Notes: a model not told the origin generated them from the letters alone. 64,000 bases of DNA from Salinigranum marinum (GCF_024228675.1 NZ_CP100461.1:496001-560000); one strand, 5' to 3'; counted from the stretch's first letter, positions 44,120 through 52,805 are shown. A program made the numbers and translations.

Positions 44120-45013
44120 TTAATCCTCCAGTGAAATTCGCGTTGGATCAGTCGTCGGACGACGCTCCACCCGCCGAGCGTACAGGCTCGTCCCCGCGAT
44201 CAGGAGGACGAGACCGACCACACCCCACGTGAGAAGCGCGTGGGACATGTACATCGCCGTCAACAACTCCCAGTTCAGCGTGTCTCCGACGAGGACGACG
44301 TCGAGGTCGAGCGGAACTCGGCCGGTCGTCGAGTTGTCGGCTCCGTGCATCACCATCGCGAGGAGGGCACTTCCCCCCGAGCCGTTGAACACCCACGCCA
44401 AGAGGATCGAGAACGCGACGATGCCGGTGAAGTAGGAGACGACGAGAACGACAGGCCAATCTGCTCGCATCCCGCCGGGGAGAACGAACTGTGGGAGGTG
44501 CCAGAGGCCCCAGAAGACACCGATAATGATTGCAGCTCGAAGTGCGCCGTACTGCGCTTGTAGTTCCGGCTGGGCGAAGCCACGCCAGCCCAGCTCCTCT
44601 TGGCCTCCGCCGATCAGGGTTCCCAGGACGATGCCCAGCACGATACTGAACGGGTCGAACGTGAACGAAGCCCAGTCGATGGGATCACCGGCGAGCCACC
44701 CAACGATACCCGACGCGTATGCGATACCGAACGGGACTGCGATCGCGAACACGTACCACTTCGGATGGACCCGCCAGCGGAGGATGCTTACGAGCCATTC
44801 ACGGACGCTCTCGCCGCTGCTGTAGAGGACGACGCCAGCCGCGACTGCCGGGGCGAGCGGGCCGAGGAAGCCGCCGATGAACCACCACGTCCAAGAGGGC
44901 TCCATCTCGAGCAGAACGATCACGCCTTCGAGACTCCAGGAGATCGCGTACGCCAAGAGAAAGAACGCGGCGATGCGGTGTCGTCTGATCCAGTTCGTCA
45001 CGACGCTGCTCAT
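44120..45013 (-). CDS. CPBP-family intramembrane metalloprotease, copy 3
   Basis: This protein of about 297 residues keeps all active-site blocks: GGGQEELGWRGFAQPEL (EExxxR), FWGLWHLPQF, and MVMHGADN. About eight spans. The start at 45013 (MSSVVTNWIRRHR) is preferred over a frame opening at 45076. It is divergent from the second SRPBCC gene, 113 bases away. Confidence 0.84.
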   Translation of the reverse strand: MSSVVTNWIRRHRIAAFFLLAYAISWSLEGVIVLLEMEPSWTWWFIGGFLGPLAPAVAAGVVLYSSGESVREWLVSILRWRVHPKWYVFAIAVPFGIAYASGIVGWLAGDPIDWASFTFDPFSIVLGIVLGTLIGGGQEELGWRGFAQPELQAQYGALRAAIIIGVFWGLWHLPQFVLPGGMRADWPVVLVVSYFTGIVAFSILLAWVFNGSGGSALLAMVMHGADNSTTGRVPLDLDVVLVGDTLNWELLTAMYMSHALLTWGVVGLVLLIAGTSLYARRVERRPTTDPTRISLED

Positions 45014-45126
45014 ATTTTTACTTCGGCTCCAATCGACAGTAACTCGCGAAGACATTTCTTGGGAAGTAAGAAACACCTGACAGGATTTAACGATTCAATA
45101 CCACATCTTGACAGAGAAGACAGATT

Positions 45127-45990
45127 ATGACCGATATCTGTGACACGGGACGGTCGCCATCGAACGAGCCTGCCCCGAGAGCGGAAGCAACTCGGCGACG
45201 ACGCATCCGATGGGCGGTGGGGGCTGCCCTCTTCGTGGCCGTATACTGGACGCTACTCAGGGAGTGGATGCTCACCTGGGGAGCGACCTCGTCGGAGGTG
45301 GACATGCAGTTTCCAGGCGACGGTCTGCTTTCAGACCCGGACGCACAATCGACCATGGCTGTCGATATCGACGCATCACCCAGCGATGTGTGGCCGTGGC
45401 TTCGTCAGTTGGGACAGGACCGTGGCGGGTTCTACAGCTACGAGTGGGCAGAGAATCTCGTTGGGCTCGACATCCACAACGCGGATCGGATCGTCGCGGA
45501 GTGGCAGGATCTTTCGGTCGAGGATGCAGTCCGACTCGGCCGTGCTGACCGGTTCCCCGACGCGGTCCTCAAAGTGGTCGCGATAGATCCGGAGCGGTCA
45601 CTGGTCCTACAGACGCCCGACGAACCGACGTGGTGGCTTTGGTCGTTCGTGCTCAACCCGGTCGACGAGACGACTACGCGACTGCTCGTGCGCTCGCGCA
45701 TCCGTTTGCCCGAAAACACGGTGATTCGTCTTGCTGCACTGTCGGTACTTGATCCAGTCTCGTTCGTGATGACACGCAGGATGCTCCGTGGCATTCAGTC
45801 ACGGGCCGAACGGCTCGCGGGCGACCGGTCCGATCCGCCCCAACCCATCCAATCTCCGTCGCTTTCTGGAGTAGACCGTTCACCCGCAGCGTTGCGATCA
45901 CGCATCAACCCACCTCAATTTCATCCGGCGGCCGGTTGCGCCTCACCACCTTATCAGGATAATAGAGAAGCAGACCCTTCATCGGTGTAA
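45127..45990 (+). CDS. Membrane-anchored SRPBCC-fold protein, copy 2, with chimeric C-terminus
   Basis: This 287-residue protein matches the copy at 38958 through the span (RWAVGAALFVAVYW), DVWPWLRQLGQDRGGFYSYEWAENL and IHNADRI, and MLRGIQSRAERL near the normal end. It then reads through the attR repeat (45833-45850) and continues about 46 residues of Ser/Pro/Arg-rich low-complexity sequence. Copy 1 ends soon after the same point, so the tail of copy 2 was probably created when the island integrated. Confidence 0.75.
   Translation: MTDICDTGRSPSNEPAPRAEATRRRRIRWAVGAALFVAVYWTLLREWMLTWGATSSEVDMQFPGDGLLSDPDAQSTMAVDIDASPSDVWPWLRQLGQDRGGFYSYEWAENLVGLDIHNADRIVAEWQDLSVEDAVRLGRADRFPDAVLKVVAIDPERSLVLQTPDEPTWWLWSFVLNPVDETTTRLLVRSRIRLPENTVIRLAALSVLDPVSFVMTRRMLRGIQSRAERLAGDRSDPPQPIQSPSLSGVDRSPAALRSRINPPQFHPAAGCASPPYQDNREADPSSV
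45833..45850. repeat. Attachment site attR
   Basis: Exact copy of the 18 bases at 34009-34026 from the tRNA-Val 3' end. Beyond both copies GGAGTAGAC recurs at a similar offset (34047 and 45868), showing that the similarity reaches imperfectly past the core. Confidence 0.75.
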
Positions 45991-46198
45991 ACCCTGCTGA
46001 TGGTGCGAGTCTCACCACCGATTCCAGCTGTTATCTCTGATCGGGGGGAGCCGAGGAAGCCATACATACAGACACGTGCTATCGAGTAATCGGTAGAACG
46101 ACTGTGCGAGATACGAGATTCATAATTAGCAACTGGATACGAGGAGTTCCCGTCGGATCTCATTGATTGTTTGAAATATATCGCACCAGTGGATCGGT

Positions 46199-47551
46199 CT
46201 AGTACGTTGATTTGAATACACGCCACACAATCCGTGGGCGTAGCAGCGACTCAGGAGGTTGTTCCAACATGAACACCCGAACTAACGCTTCTCTGAGTCT
46301 CCCGTCTGAATGGGCTGCCCGCACCAATCGGTCCAGATACCAGTTGATGAAATCAGTCCCCCGGGGCTTAGACCCGGTGGTTTCAGGGAACTCGAAGTCT
46401 CCCCCGACTGCTATCGACCACGGGCTATCGACGATTTCTGCCGCCCGTTCGAAAAACCGGAGTCCGACACCCTCCCGCCCAGCAGACGCCAGCGTGTGAT
46501 GGAGTTGGAGCGCTTCGAGAGCAGCCACCGACATTCCCTGCCCGTAGATCGGATTGAAGCTACAGAGCGCGTCCCCGATGACCACCAAGTTGGCGGGGAA
46601 CCTGTCGAGGTCTTCATACCTGAGACGCCGATTGGACGGAAATGGATAGTGAGCGACTTCGTCTGACACCCAGGAGTGCTTGTTGAGGAGCTGTGCAACC
46701 ACGGAGATGGGAAGTTCTTCCGCAAACGTGATCAACTCGTCCGCCTCCGTTGGTGGATGGTTCCCGTGGACTCCGAGCAGGGTCGTCTGCCAGTAGCCAT
46801 CTTCGACTGGAAACATCCCAACGCCCCGGGTTCGAGCCGGTTCAGGTGGCACAAAGAAATTCCGCCGATCGTCTCTAGGACGTTCGACCATCACGGTGCT
46901 GTAGGCCAAGTCGATCTGCACCTCCTCGACAGCCGGGGCCTCGAAGCCGTGGTCGTCCAGCCACGATGGGGTCTTGCTCGCCCGCCCGGAGGCATCCACT
47001 ATTAGGTCGGCGGGGATGGTAGATTCCTCTGAACTGTCATCTCGCACAGTTACGCCCTCGACGCGGGAAGCTGTCTCGTCGAGTGCATAAGTAATGAACT
47101 GGGTGCGGGATCGGAGATCAACGTCGTCGCATGCAGCAACTCGTCGCCGGAGGACCTCTTCGAAGAGTGGACGGGTCGCGTTGTACATGACCATACGGTT
47201 CGGCCCGGCGGCGAGAAAATCGCCCTTCTCGTAGTGATAAAAGTCGGACATGAGATCGATGATAAGCCCTCCAGACGAAATGAGGTCCTCTCCATATCCT
47301 GGGAACAAGTCCTCAAACGTGTCTCGCCCAGCAGTTTCCAAGACGTGGACATGCTGGCCCTGGGGTACCCCACGACGGGTGGATGTATCGTCGGGGATCG
47401 AATCCCGTTCGATGATCGTGACGGTATCGAACCCATCGGTGAGGACGCGGGCTGCCAGCAATCCAGCCACACTCCCTCCGACCACAACGGCATGGGCCCC
47501 GAGGTCCGAGGTCTGTTCGGGGTCGTACCGCGGAACAGTTGCGAGTGTCAT
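46199..47551 (-). CDS. FAD-dependent monooxygenase-like oxidoreductase
   Basis: This 450-residue flavoprotein has an N-terminal dinucleotide-binding motif (VVVGGSVAGLLAARVL), a DASGR motif near the middle and a second FAD contact VVIGDALCSFNPIYGQGMSVAALEA. It belongs to the class A flavin monooxygenase/halogenase/geranylgeranyl-reductase superfamily. The preference cannot be told, and the Trp motif of halogenases is not seen. It lies 17 bases downstream of a second flavoenzyme in the same direction. Confidence 0.8.
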   Translation of the reverse strand: MTLATVPRYDPEQTSDLGAHAVVVGGSVAGLLAARVLTDGFDTVTIIERDSIPDDTSTRRGVPQGQHVHVLETAGRDTFEDLFPGYGEDLISSGGLIIDLMSDFYHYEKGDFLAAGPNRMVMYNATRPLFEEVLRRRVAACDDVDLRSRTQFITYALDETASRVEGVTVRDDSSEESTIPADLIVDASGRASKTPSWLDDHGFEAPAVEEVQIDLAYSTVMVERPRDDRRNFFVPPEPARTRGVGMFPVEDGYWQTTLLGVHGNHPPTEADELITFAEELPISVVAQLLNKHSWVSDEVAHYPFPSNRRLRYEDLDRFPANLVVIGDALCSFNPIYGQGMSVAALEALQLHHTLASAGREGVGLRFFERAAEIVDSPWSIAVGGDFEFPETTGSKPRGTDFINWYLDRLVRAAHSDGRLREALVRVFMLEQPPESLLRPRIVWRVFKSTY

Positions 47552-47568
47552 GATATGTCCTCGGATTC

Positions 47569-48954
47569 TTATGTAATGTTCTGGTTCGTGCGGAACAGGT
47601 TGTCAGGGTCCCACTCCCGTTTGAGGGCGTGGAGGCGGTCGTACCGCTCCCCGTACGCCTCGGAAACTCGGTCGGTTTCGTCGTCACTGAGGTAGTTCAC
47701 GTAGACGCCGTCGGCCGCGTACGGTTCCAATGCCTCGTGGAACTCACGCGCCCAGCTAATGTGTTCCTCGTCCCGCTCGGGGTCAGTCCACTTCGGGGCG
47801 ACGGTGAACGCGAACGCCCGGTCGCGGTGTGGGAAGGCAGTCGCGTCGTGGCCGCGCTCGGCGATCGCGCCCCCCATCCACTCGAAGAACACCGTCGAGT
47901 ACGGCGACGGGATCGACGCCGTGTACTCGATCACCGTCTCGACGAGTCCTTCGGAGATCTCGTCGTAGAAGTTCGACTTCCAGTAGTTCCGGTGGCCCTC
48001 GCAGTAGAGATCGTCGGCCTGTTGCTGGTGTTCGGTGTACGGAATCCGTTGTGTCATGTCGTCAATCGGATCGCCGAACTCCCGGAGCGGCTGGAACGCC
48101 TCCCTTCCCGCGGAGACGTCACCCGCGTACAGCCCCCGGAACGCCAGCAGCGTCACTCCGTGTAACTCCTCGGGCAATCCGTACTCGGGACTGCCCTCCA
48201 GTATCGCCGCGTAACAGCCGACCTCGTTCGGTGCCTCGCGCATGAACTCGTCGTAGAACTGGAGCGTCTCTGGAATCTGGTCCGGAGGATATATGAGCCG
48301 GACGGTGAGGGTCTCGGGGCCGAGTTCGTGGAGTTCGAACTCGAACGACGTGACGACGCCGAAGTTGCCGGCGCCCCCGCGAAGCCCCCAGAACAGTTCC
48401 GGGTGCTCCTTCGCGCTCGCGGTGACGAGTTCGCCCTCGGCCGTGACGACATCCATCGATCGGAGGTTGTCGTGAGCGAGGCCATACTTCCGGGCGAGGT
48501 ACCCGAGGCCACCGCCGAGGGTGAGCCCGGCAACGCCGGTTTCGGACATGATGCCACCCGTCGTGGCGAGGCCGAACGCCTGTGTCTCGTGGTCCAGATC
48601 CCCGATCGTCGCTCCCGCCTGGACCCGCGCCGTCCGTGTGTCGGGATCGACGCGGACCGCATCCATCGGTGACAGGTCAACCACGAGACCGTCGTCACAC
48701 AGGGCCGTCCCTGCGACGTTGTGCCCGCCTCCCTTGATTGCGAGCCGCAGGTCAAGATCACGGGCGAAATCCACAGCGGCGACGACGTCAGCGGTACCGG
48801 TACACCGAGCGATAAGGGCCGGTTCCTTGTCGATCATCGCGTTCCAGACGGATCGGGCTTCGTCGTAGCCGTCGTTGCCGAGTTGGAGTACCTGTCCGCG
48901 TAGCTGCTTGGCGAACGAGTCGACGGTCGTTTGTTCCAAATTGGTCGTTGCCAT
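47569..48954 (-). CDS. FAD-linked oxidase (berberine-bridge-enzyme-like)
   Basis: This protein of about 461 residues has the PCMH-type FAD-binding domain. KGGGHNVAG carries the His normally bound to FAD, and the later LATTGGIMSETGVAGLTLGGGLGYLARKYG block lacks the second Cys of two-link enzymes. It ends with the BBE domain (YVNYL, RYDRLHALKREWDPDNLF). Members oxidise sugars, alkaloids or polyketides. The start at 48954 follows from the family and from the divergent regulator. Substrate unknown. Confidence 0.87.
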   Translation of the reverse strand: MATTNLEQTTVDSFAKQLRGQVLQLGNDGYDEARSVWNAMIDKEPALIARCTGTADVVAAVDFARDLDLRLAIKGGGHNVAGTALCDDGLVVDLSPMDAVRVDPDTRTARVQAGATIGDLDHETQAFGLATTGGIMSETGVAGLTLGGGLGYLARKYGLAHDNLRSMDVVTAEGELVTASAKEHPELFWGLRGGAGNFGVVTSFEFELHELGPETLTVRLIYPPDQIPETLQFYDEFMREAPNEVGCYAAILEGSPEYGLPEELHGVTLLAFRGLYAGDVSAGREAFQPLREFGDPIDDMTQRIPYTEHQQQADDLYCEGHRNYWKSNFYDEISEGLVETVIEYTASIPSPYSTVFFEWMGGAIAERGHDATAFPHRDRAFAFTVAPKWTDPERDEEHISWAREFHEALEPYAADGVYVNYLSDDETDRVSEAYGERYDRLHALKREWDPDNLFRTNQNIT

Positions 48955-49091
48955 CGTGTCATGACCTCCGTCGGGTCCACATTCAGTATGAGCGACCAGC
49001 CATTTGCACTTACCCAGTGAGGTGTTTCCCACCCCGTCGGCGTTTTCCCACGGGCCGAAACTTGATACCGATCCCCATGGTATGTTATCTC

Positions 49092-49928
49092 ATGACACTA
49101 CAGTCCAGTGCAGTTCACGAGGATGCGCTGGAAGACATCGCGTATTTTGCTCGGTCGAAAAACCGAGTGCGACTTCTCGTGATTCTGGCCTCTGGGTCGT
49201 ACACGCGTCGGGAATTGGGAGACATGGCGGGGGTCGCCAAAACGACGATCGGGCGGATTCTCAACGAGTTCTCCGAGCGTGGGTGGACCGAACGGACCGC
49301 CGATGGGAACTACACGGCAACCCCGATCGGCCAACAGGTCGTGATGGAATTTATGCCACTCGTCGAGTCGATGTCGGTGATCAAGAAGCTGGGTGAAACA
49401 GTGGCCTGGTTTCAGGCGACAGAGAATCCGATCGGGATGGGCCAGCTCACGGATGCAACCGTGGTGCGACCCGACCCGGCTGATCCGATGGCGCCCGTGA
49501 ATGCCTACGTGGAAGACCTTCGTACCGCATCTGAATTTTACTGCCTCGTCGGTGTGGCGCCGCCGGAATCCTTCGAGAAGGCCATGCGGGACGGGGTCAT
49601 TGAGCGCGGGATGCGCGCGGAACACGTGATCACCGAGAGCGAATACACGTACCTTCTTGCGTACCCGAATCGGCTCACCCGGTGGCGGGAGTATGTCGAG
49701 GCTGGTGCGAACGTCTACTGTTATAGCGATGCTGTGCCCTGTAACGTCATGATCTTCGATGAGACGGTGTATATCGCAAACACCCAGTCAGAGTATGGCG
49801 AGCCATACACGGTGATCGAGAGTCACAACGATGCCGTCCTGTCATGGGGGCACGAAATCGTCGAGACGTATCGAAACGACGCCGAACGGCTCGATGTCGA
49901 GTCATTCAGCACAGAGCCGGGAAACTGA
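49092..49928 (+). CDS. Winged-helix transcriptional regulator with FilR1-like domain
   Basis: This 278-residue archaeal regulator has an N-terminal winged helix (about 20-80: YTRRELGDMAGVAKTTIGRILNEF) and a C-terminal domain like that of methanogen FilR1/DUF1724 regulators (EYTYLLAYPNRLTRWREYVEAGANVYCY). It is divergent from the two flavoenzyme genes with a 137-base shared region, so it probably controls them. Confidence 0.78.
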   Translation: MTLQSSAVHEDALEDIAYFARSKNRVRLLVILASGSYTRRELGDMAGVAKTTIGRILNEFSERGWTERTADGNYTATPIGQQVVMEFMPLVESMSVIKKLGETVAWFQATENPIGMGQLTDATVVRPDPADPMAPVNAYVEDLRTASEFYCLVGVAPPESFEKAMRDGVIERGMRAEHVITESEYTYLLAYPNRLTRWREYVEAGANVYCYSDAVPCNVMIFDETVYIANTQSEYGEPYTVIESHNDAVLSWGHEIVETYRNDAERLDVESFSTEPGN

Positions 49929-49985
49929 GCCGACAACGTCCACTGCCGAATACAGCCTCTGGGCCGTGTTTAGACGCTAGTATTA

Positions 49986-50528
49986 TTGCCTGAATATCAG
50001 GAATTCTATGAAGTGAAGCGAGCAGAGTTCGATGTGCCTCCGAGACTTGCTCGCTTCACCGACCGATGTGTGTATTCATACCAAAAAGTTGTCAAGAGTG
50101 GCGGAGATGAGAATGTAAACAAAAGGAAAGGTGTCTACGCTGATTGGGTGATTATCGCCATTCATAGACTCCGTGAGTATCTCGACCTTCCGTAGCGCCG
50201 ACTTCTCGATATCCTTCGTGAAATGCCTGATATCGTGGAAAAACTCGGGTTATCGGTCGAGGAGTTATCGGACTTCACCACGGTTTGTGCTCGGAAGCAG
50301 GCGCTGAAGATGCGGGTCTGGCGAGTGCTGTTTCGGCTCTCGGTGAATCCATTAGACCAGTGATCGAGCATCGAGAATTCTACTCGCTCGATGCCGCTCA
50401 CAATGTTCGGATTAATGATGAAACGTACCATCGACGGTCTGTCGTCGAATCGGTATTTTTCGTGCTTCGCAAGCGATTCGGCTCGACGATTAAAGCCAGA
50501 ACATGGTTCGATCAGTTCCGAGAGATCG
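49986..50528 (+). pseudogene. Decayed IS5-type (ISH) transposase gene
   Basis: The frame opens with a TTG in place of the usual ATG and encodes PEYQEFYEVKRAEFDVPP, RFTDRCVYSYQKVV and YADWVIIAIHRLREYLDLP. It then hits TAG (50193-50195), where haloarchaeal relatives have Tyr. It continues RRLLDILREMPDIVEKLGL and ARKQALKMRVWRVLFRL, then a deletion of roughly 120 codons. In another frame it resumes RPVIEHREFYSLDAAH and VVESVFFVLRKRFG. The 3' end is cut by the TnpB element. This is clearly inactive. Confidence 0.85.
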
Positions 50529-50540
50529 GCTTGACATCCT

Positions 50541-50560
50541 CCTCCGCGTTCACGCGGAGG
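50541..50560. repeat. Right-end hairpin of the TnpB element
   Basis: CCTCCGCG-TTCA-CGCGGAGG is a perfect 8-bp stem with a 4-base loop just beyond the tnpB stop. In this family the 3' untranslated region and end hairpin also form the guide (omega/re) RNA scaffold, so a non-coding RNA read on the minus strand may end here. Confidence 0.7.
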
Positions 50561-50593
50561 AATCCCACGGCACCGCGCCGCTGGATTGGGATA

Positions 50594-51916
50594 TTAGGGT
50601 TTGGCGTCTACCACCTCTGTCCGAGGTTGGAATCCTCGGGAGAGGTCGTGAAGATAGACTCCGGGCTGTGCCAACCAGCCGGTACTCCTATCCCCGGACA
50701 ACTGCCCGGATGACTCGGAGTTACTTTGATTGATGTCGAGACGGATGTTCTCCGCCCCGTTCACGTCAGCGTTGAACGCCGCGTCACACTTCTCACACAC
50801 GTACAAGCCACGCTCAACGCGCTGACTGTCGTCTTCTCTACCGCACACGCAACACGTCTTACTCGTGTCGCGCTCGGACACTTCTACGACTTCGATGCCC
50901 TCAACCGTCGCCTTGTATTCGAGGATGTTCGAGAACCTATCGAACGCCCACCCGTGCAGGTCGAGATTGCCGTGCCGCCCCCAGTTCTTCGACTCGTCGT
51001 TATCGTCCTCTTCGCGGACTCCAGCGAGTTCTCCGATGTTGATGTGACACACTCCCTTCTCGATACACCGTTCAACGATGTGTTTAGCGAGGCTGTGGAA
51101 GAAGTGAGTACGGCGCTCCGACCACTTCGCGTGGAGTCGAGTGGCTTCTTGACCCCCCGAGTCGTCGCACTTGGCGATTTCCTTCGGGAAGGAGTAGCCG
51201 TCCTGTCTCAAGCGATTGCCGGGGTACAAGTCGGCTTCCTCGGTACTGTACGCGACCGCCGCGAAGTTACAGATGCCGAGGTCGATACCCGCCGTCTCCT
51301 CGCCGGGTGCGTTGGGCGTCTCTACTTCGGCTTTGCAGACAAGGTGGAGTTCCCAGCGTCCCTTTGCCTTGTCGTAGACGGCTCTGACCTGCTGGAGATT
51401 CTCGACCGTGACTCCGGGCCGCGTCTCGTATTCGACAAGGATGTATTCCCACGCTCGGGGGTGTTCCTTGTGATTCGCGCCCTTTGAAAGTCGGACACGG
51501 TTGTTCTTGGTGTCGTGTTTGATGCCGTTCTGCTTCCACGTCACCGTCGAACGGGGGTGTTCTTCGTGGACGCGGTTGCCGTGGTCGTCGTAGTAGTTTT
51601 TCTTGCGGTAGCCGGGCGGGTTCGCTCGACTGTCTGACTTCCTCTTGCCGTCCCACGAGTTGAAGGCTTCAGCGAGTTCCTCCAGAACGCGCTGACTGGA
51701 CTGTGAGTGCAGTCCTTTGTATTTGATGTGACCTTTCAACTCGTCTTTGAGGTCGCCGTGGTCAGGAATCTCGCCGGTTTCATCCCACACTTGGCGGGAA
51801 TGGTAATTGGCGACGTTCCAGAGCTTGCTGGCCGACCACCCGTGCCGGTCGAGCGGTTCCTCTACCTGACTGTGGTTGAGGATTTTCGCTCGGTGAGTGC
51901 GGTGGACTTCCAGCAT
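50594..51916 (-). CDS. tnpB: TnpB RNA-guided nuclease (IS605 OrfB family), intact
   Basis: This 440-residue protein has all RuvC-like catalytic acids: D212 (GIDLGICNF), E296 (NIGELAG) and D384 (FNADVNGAENI). It also has a zinc ribbon with C355/C358 and C374/C377. The N-terminal part is the usual helical REC/WED region. Such proteins are RNA-guided DNA nucleases related to Cas12, using a guide from the element's end. I prefer ATG 51916; GTG 51937 overlaps the TATA-like AAGTGCTTATAC. It appears functional despite its decayed surroundings. Confidence 0.9.
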   Translation of the reverse strand: MLEVHRTHRAKILNHSQVEEPLDRHGWSASKLWNVANYHSRQVWDETGEIPDHGDLKDELKGHIKYKGLHSQSSQRVLEELAEAFNSWDGKRKSDSRANPPGYRKKNYYDDHGNRVHEEHPRSTVTWKQNGIKHDTKNNRVRLSKGANHKEHPRAWEYILVEYETRPGVTVENLQQVRAVYDKAKGRWELHLVCKAEVETPNAPGEETAGIDLGICNFAAVAYSTEEADLYPGNRLRQDGYSFPKEIAKCDDSGGQEATRLHAKWSERRTHFFHSLAKHIVERCIEKGVCHINIGELAGVREEDDNDESKNWGRHGNLDLHGWAFDRFSNILEYKATVEGIEVVEVSERDTSKTCCVCGREDDSQRVERGLYVCEKCDAAFNADVNGAENIRLDINQSNSESSGQLSGDRSTGWLAQPGVYLHDLSRGFQPRTEVVDAKP

Positions 51917-52033
51917 TGTGAACGCCTGTATAAGCACTTATACTCGTGTTTCTTGTAAAGTTTCGGTTTGAGGAGAGTGGAATATCCTGCTTTGCCATCG
52001 ACGGTGGGTTGTGGAGGGGTTGTCGGATTCATC

Positions 52034-52051
52034 CCGCGCCTAAAGGCGCGG
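52034..52051. repeat. Left-end hairpin of the TnpB element
   Basis: CCGCGCC-TAAA-GGCGCGG is a perfect 7-bp stem with a 4-base loop, upstream of tnpB. Its form parallels the right-end hairpin and marks the element's left border. Confidence 0.6.
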
Positions 52052-52075
52052 ATATTCTCCTCGAATCTCTATAAA

Positions 52076-52805
52076 TAATCGACGAGCGCCGAATCGAGTG
52101 CGGCTTCACGCCGTCCGGACAGCGGACTAAGCGGTCTCCATGTTTCGCCTCGTCTCGCAGTCCTCGGACCACTTCTCTCTGGAACTCCCGACGAGCGAAG
52201 CGGATGCGGTGTCCCGTTCGCCGAAGATCACACGGTCCGTGACGGACTCGTTCTCGGTCTCCGCCGGAGACGTACACGCCGTTGCGTTCTTCACCGACAA
52301 TCAGACTCGACTTCACCCGGGTCAAGGGAGCCCCTTCGAATGCGTCGATCAACGCCATCGGACAAATCTAGTTAAATAGTCCGAAATCCGTTGATATCAG
52401 CTTTTTCTTTATTCCTCTCAGTGGCTAAAAAAGCTTTTAATATATCAGATAAGATTCATTCGCCAGTTTAAAACACGAAAGACAAAATTGGCGAAACGCG
52501 ACGATACAAAAAATACTATCAAAGTGCCTGGGCTGTATCTATCCGTTCCGAGCAGGCGACTCGCCTCGGGAGGTCACCCACGGCCTCGCCCTGCGGTGTC
52601 AGGCGCGAGTACCGGAACACGGATCAGAGATGTTACAGCACTACGACTGTAATAGGCTGTCCGACTCGGGGGAACCTGTCACGCGTCGTCGGCGACGGTT
52701 TGTTTCGTCCCGCGAGATCTGTCTCGGAACCGTTCCGTAAATGCGAATCCGTGCAGCTCGTCCCGTTCTACGGAACAAGCCGCACCATCGGGTGTCACAA
52801 GAGTA
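52076..52805. other. Gene-poor, partly AT-rich stretch
   Basis: About 730 bases without a firm gene. A minus-strand frame 52127-52294 (GTG start, VKNATACTSPAETENESVTD and onward, 55 residues) has an acidic, haloarchaeal-like composition but no relative I know. Bases 52360-52530 are strikingly AT-rich, with AAAAGCTTTT and an inverted TTCGCCA/TGGCGAA pair (52459 and 52489). This probably marks the old edge of accessory DNA. Confidence 0.45.
52725..52737. promoter_or_regulatory. Palindrome before the glycerol-dehydrogenase-like gene
   Basis: CGGAAC-C-GTTCCG is a perfect 6+6 inverted repeat with one central base, 69 bases before the ATG at 52806. It is a candidate operator, possibly for the nearby IclR protein. 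Confidence 0.4.

Larger units (their letters stand above)
34009..45850. mobile_element. Genomic island integrated at tRNA-Val (about 11.8 kb)
   Basis: The segment is bounded by direct 18-base repeats, the left one being the intact tRNA 3' end, which is the classic outcome of tyrosine-recombinase integration. Inside are low-GC small ORFs next to the tRNA, then a run of membrane proteins (three CPBP proteases, HXXEE, DUF5518, SRPBCC pair) and two genes with nonsense mutations. No integrase gene is visible, so the element appears decayed or was mobilised by an enzyme encoded elsewhere. The right border falls inside an open frame. Confidence 0.7.
50529..52075 (-). mobile_element. IS1341-type (IS200/IS605) element with TnpB only
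   Basis: An intact tnpB gene is flanked by GC hairpins, one 33 bases beyond its 3' end and one about 120 bases before its 5' end. No TnpA (Y1 transposase) is present. The element has landed in the tail of the IS5-type pseudogene. Borders are approximate: the right end is near the TTGACATCC at 50531 and the left end beyond the hairpin at 52051. Confidence 0.75.

Noticed and set aside
52029-52358. 109-codon minus-strand frame next to the TnpB element
   Set aside because: Arg-rich and running into the element's end hairpin; the overlapping 52127-52294 frame is at best as plausible, so neither is called.
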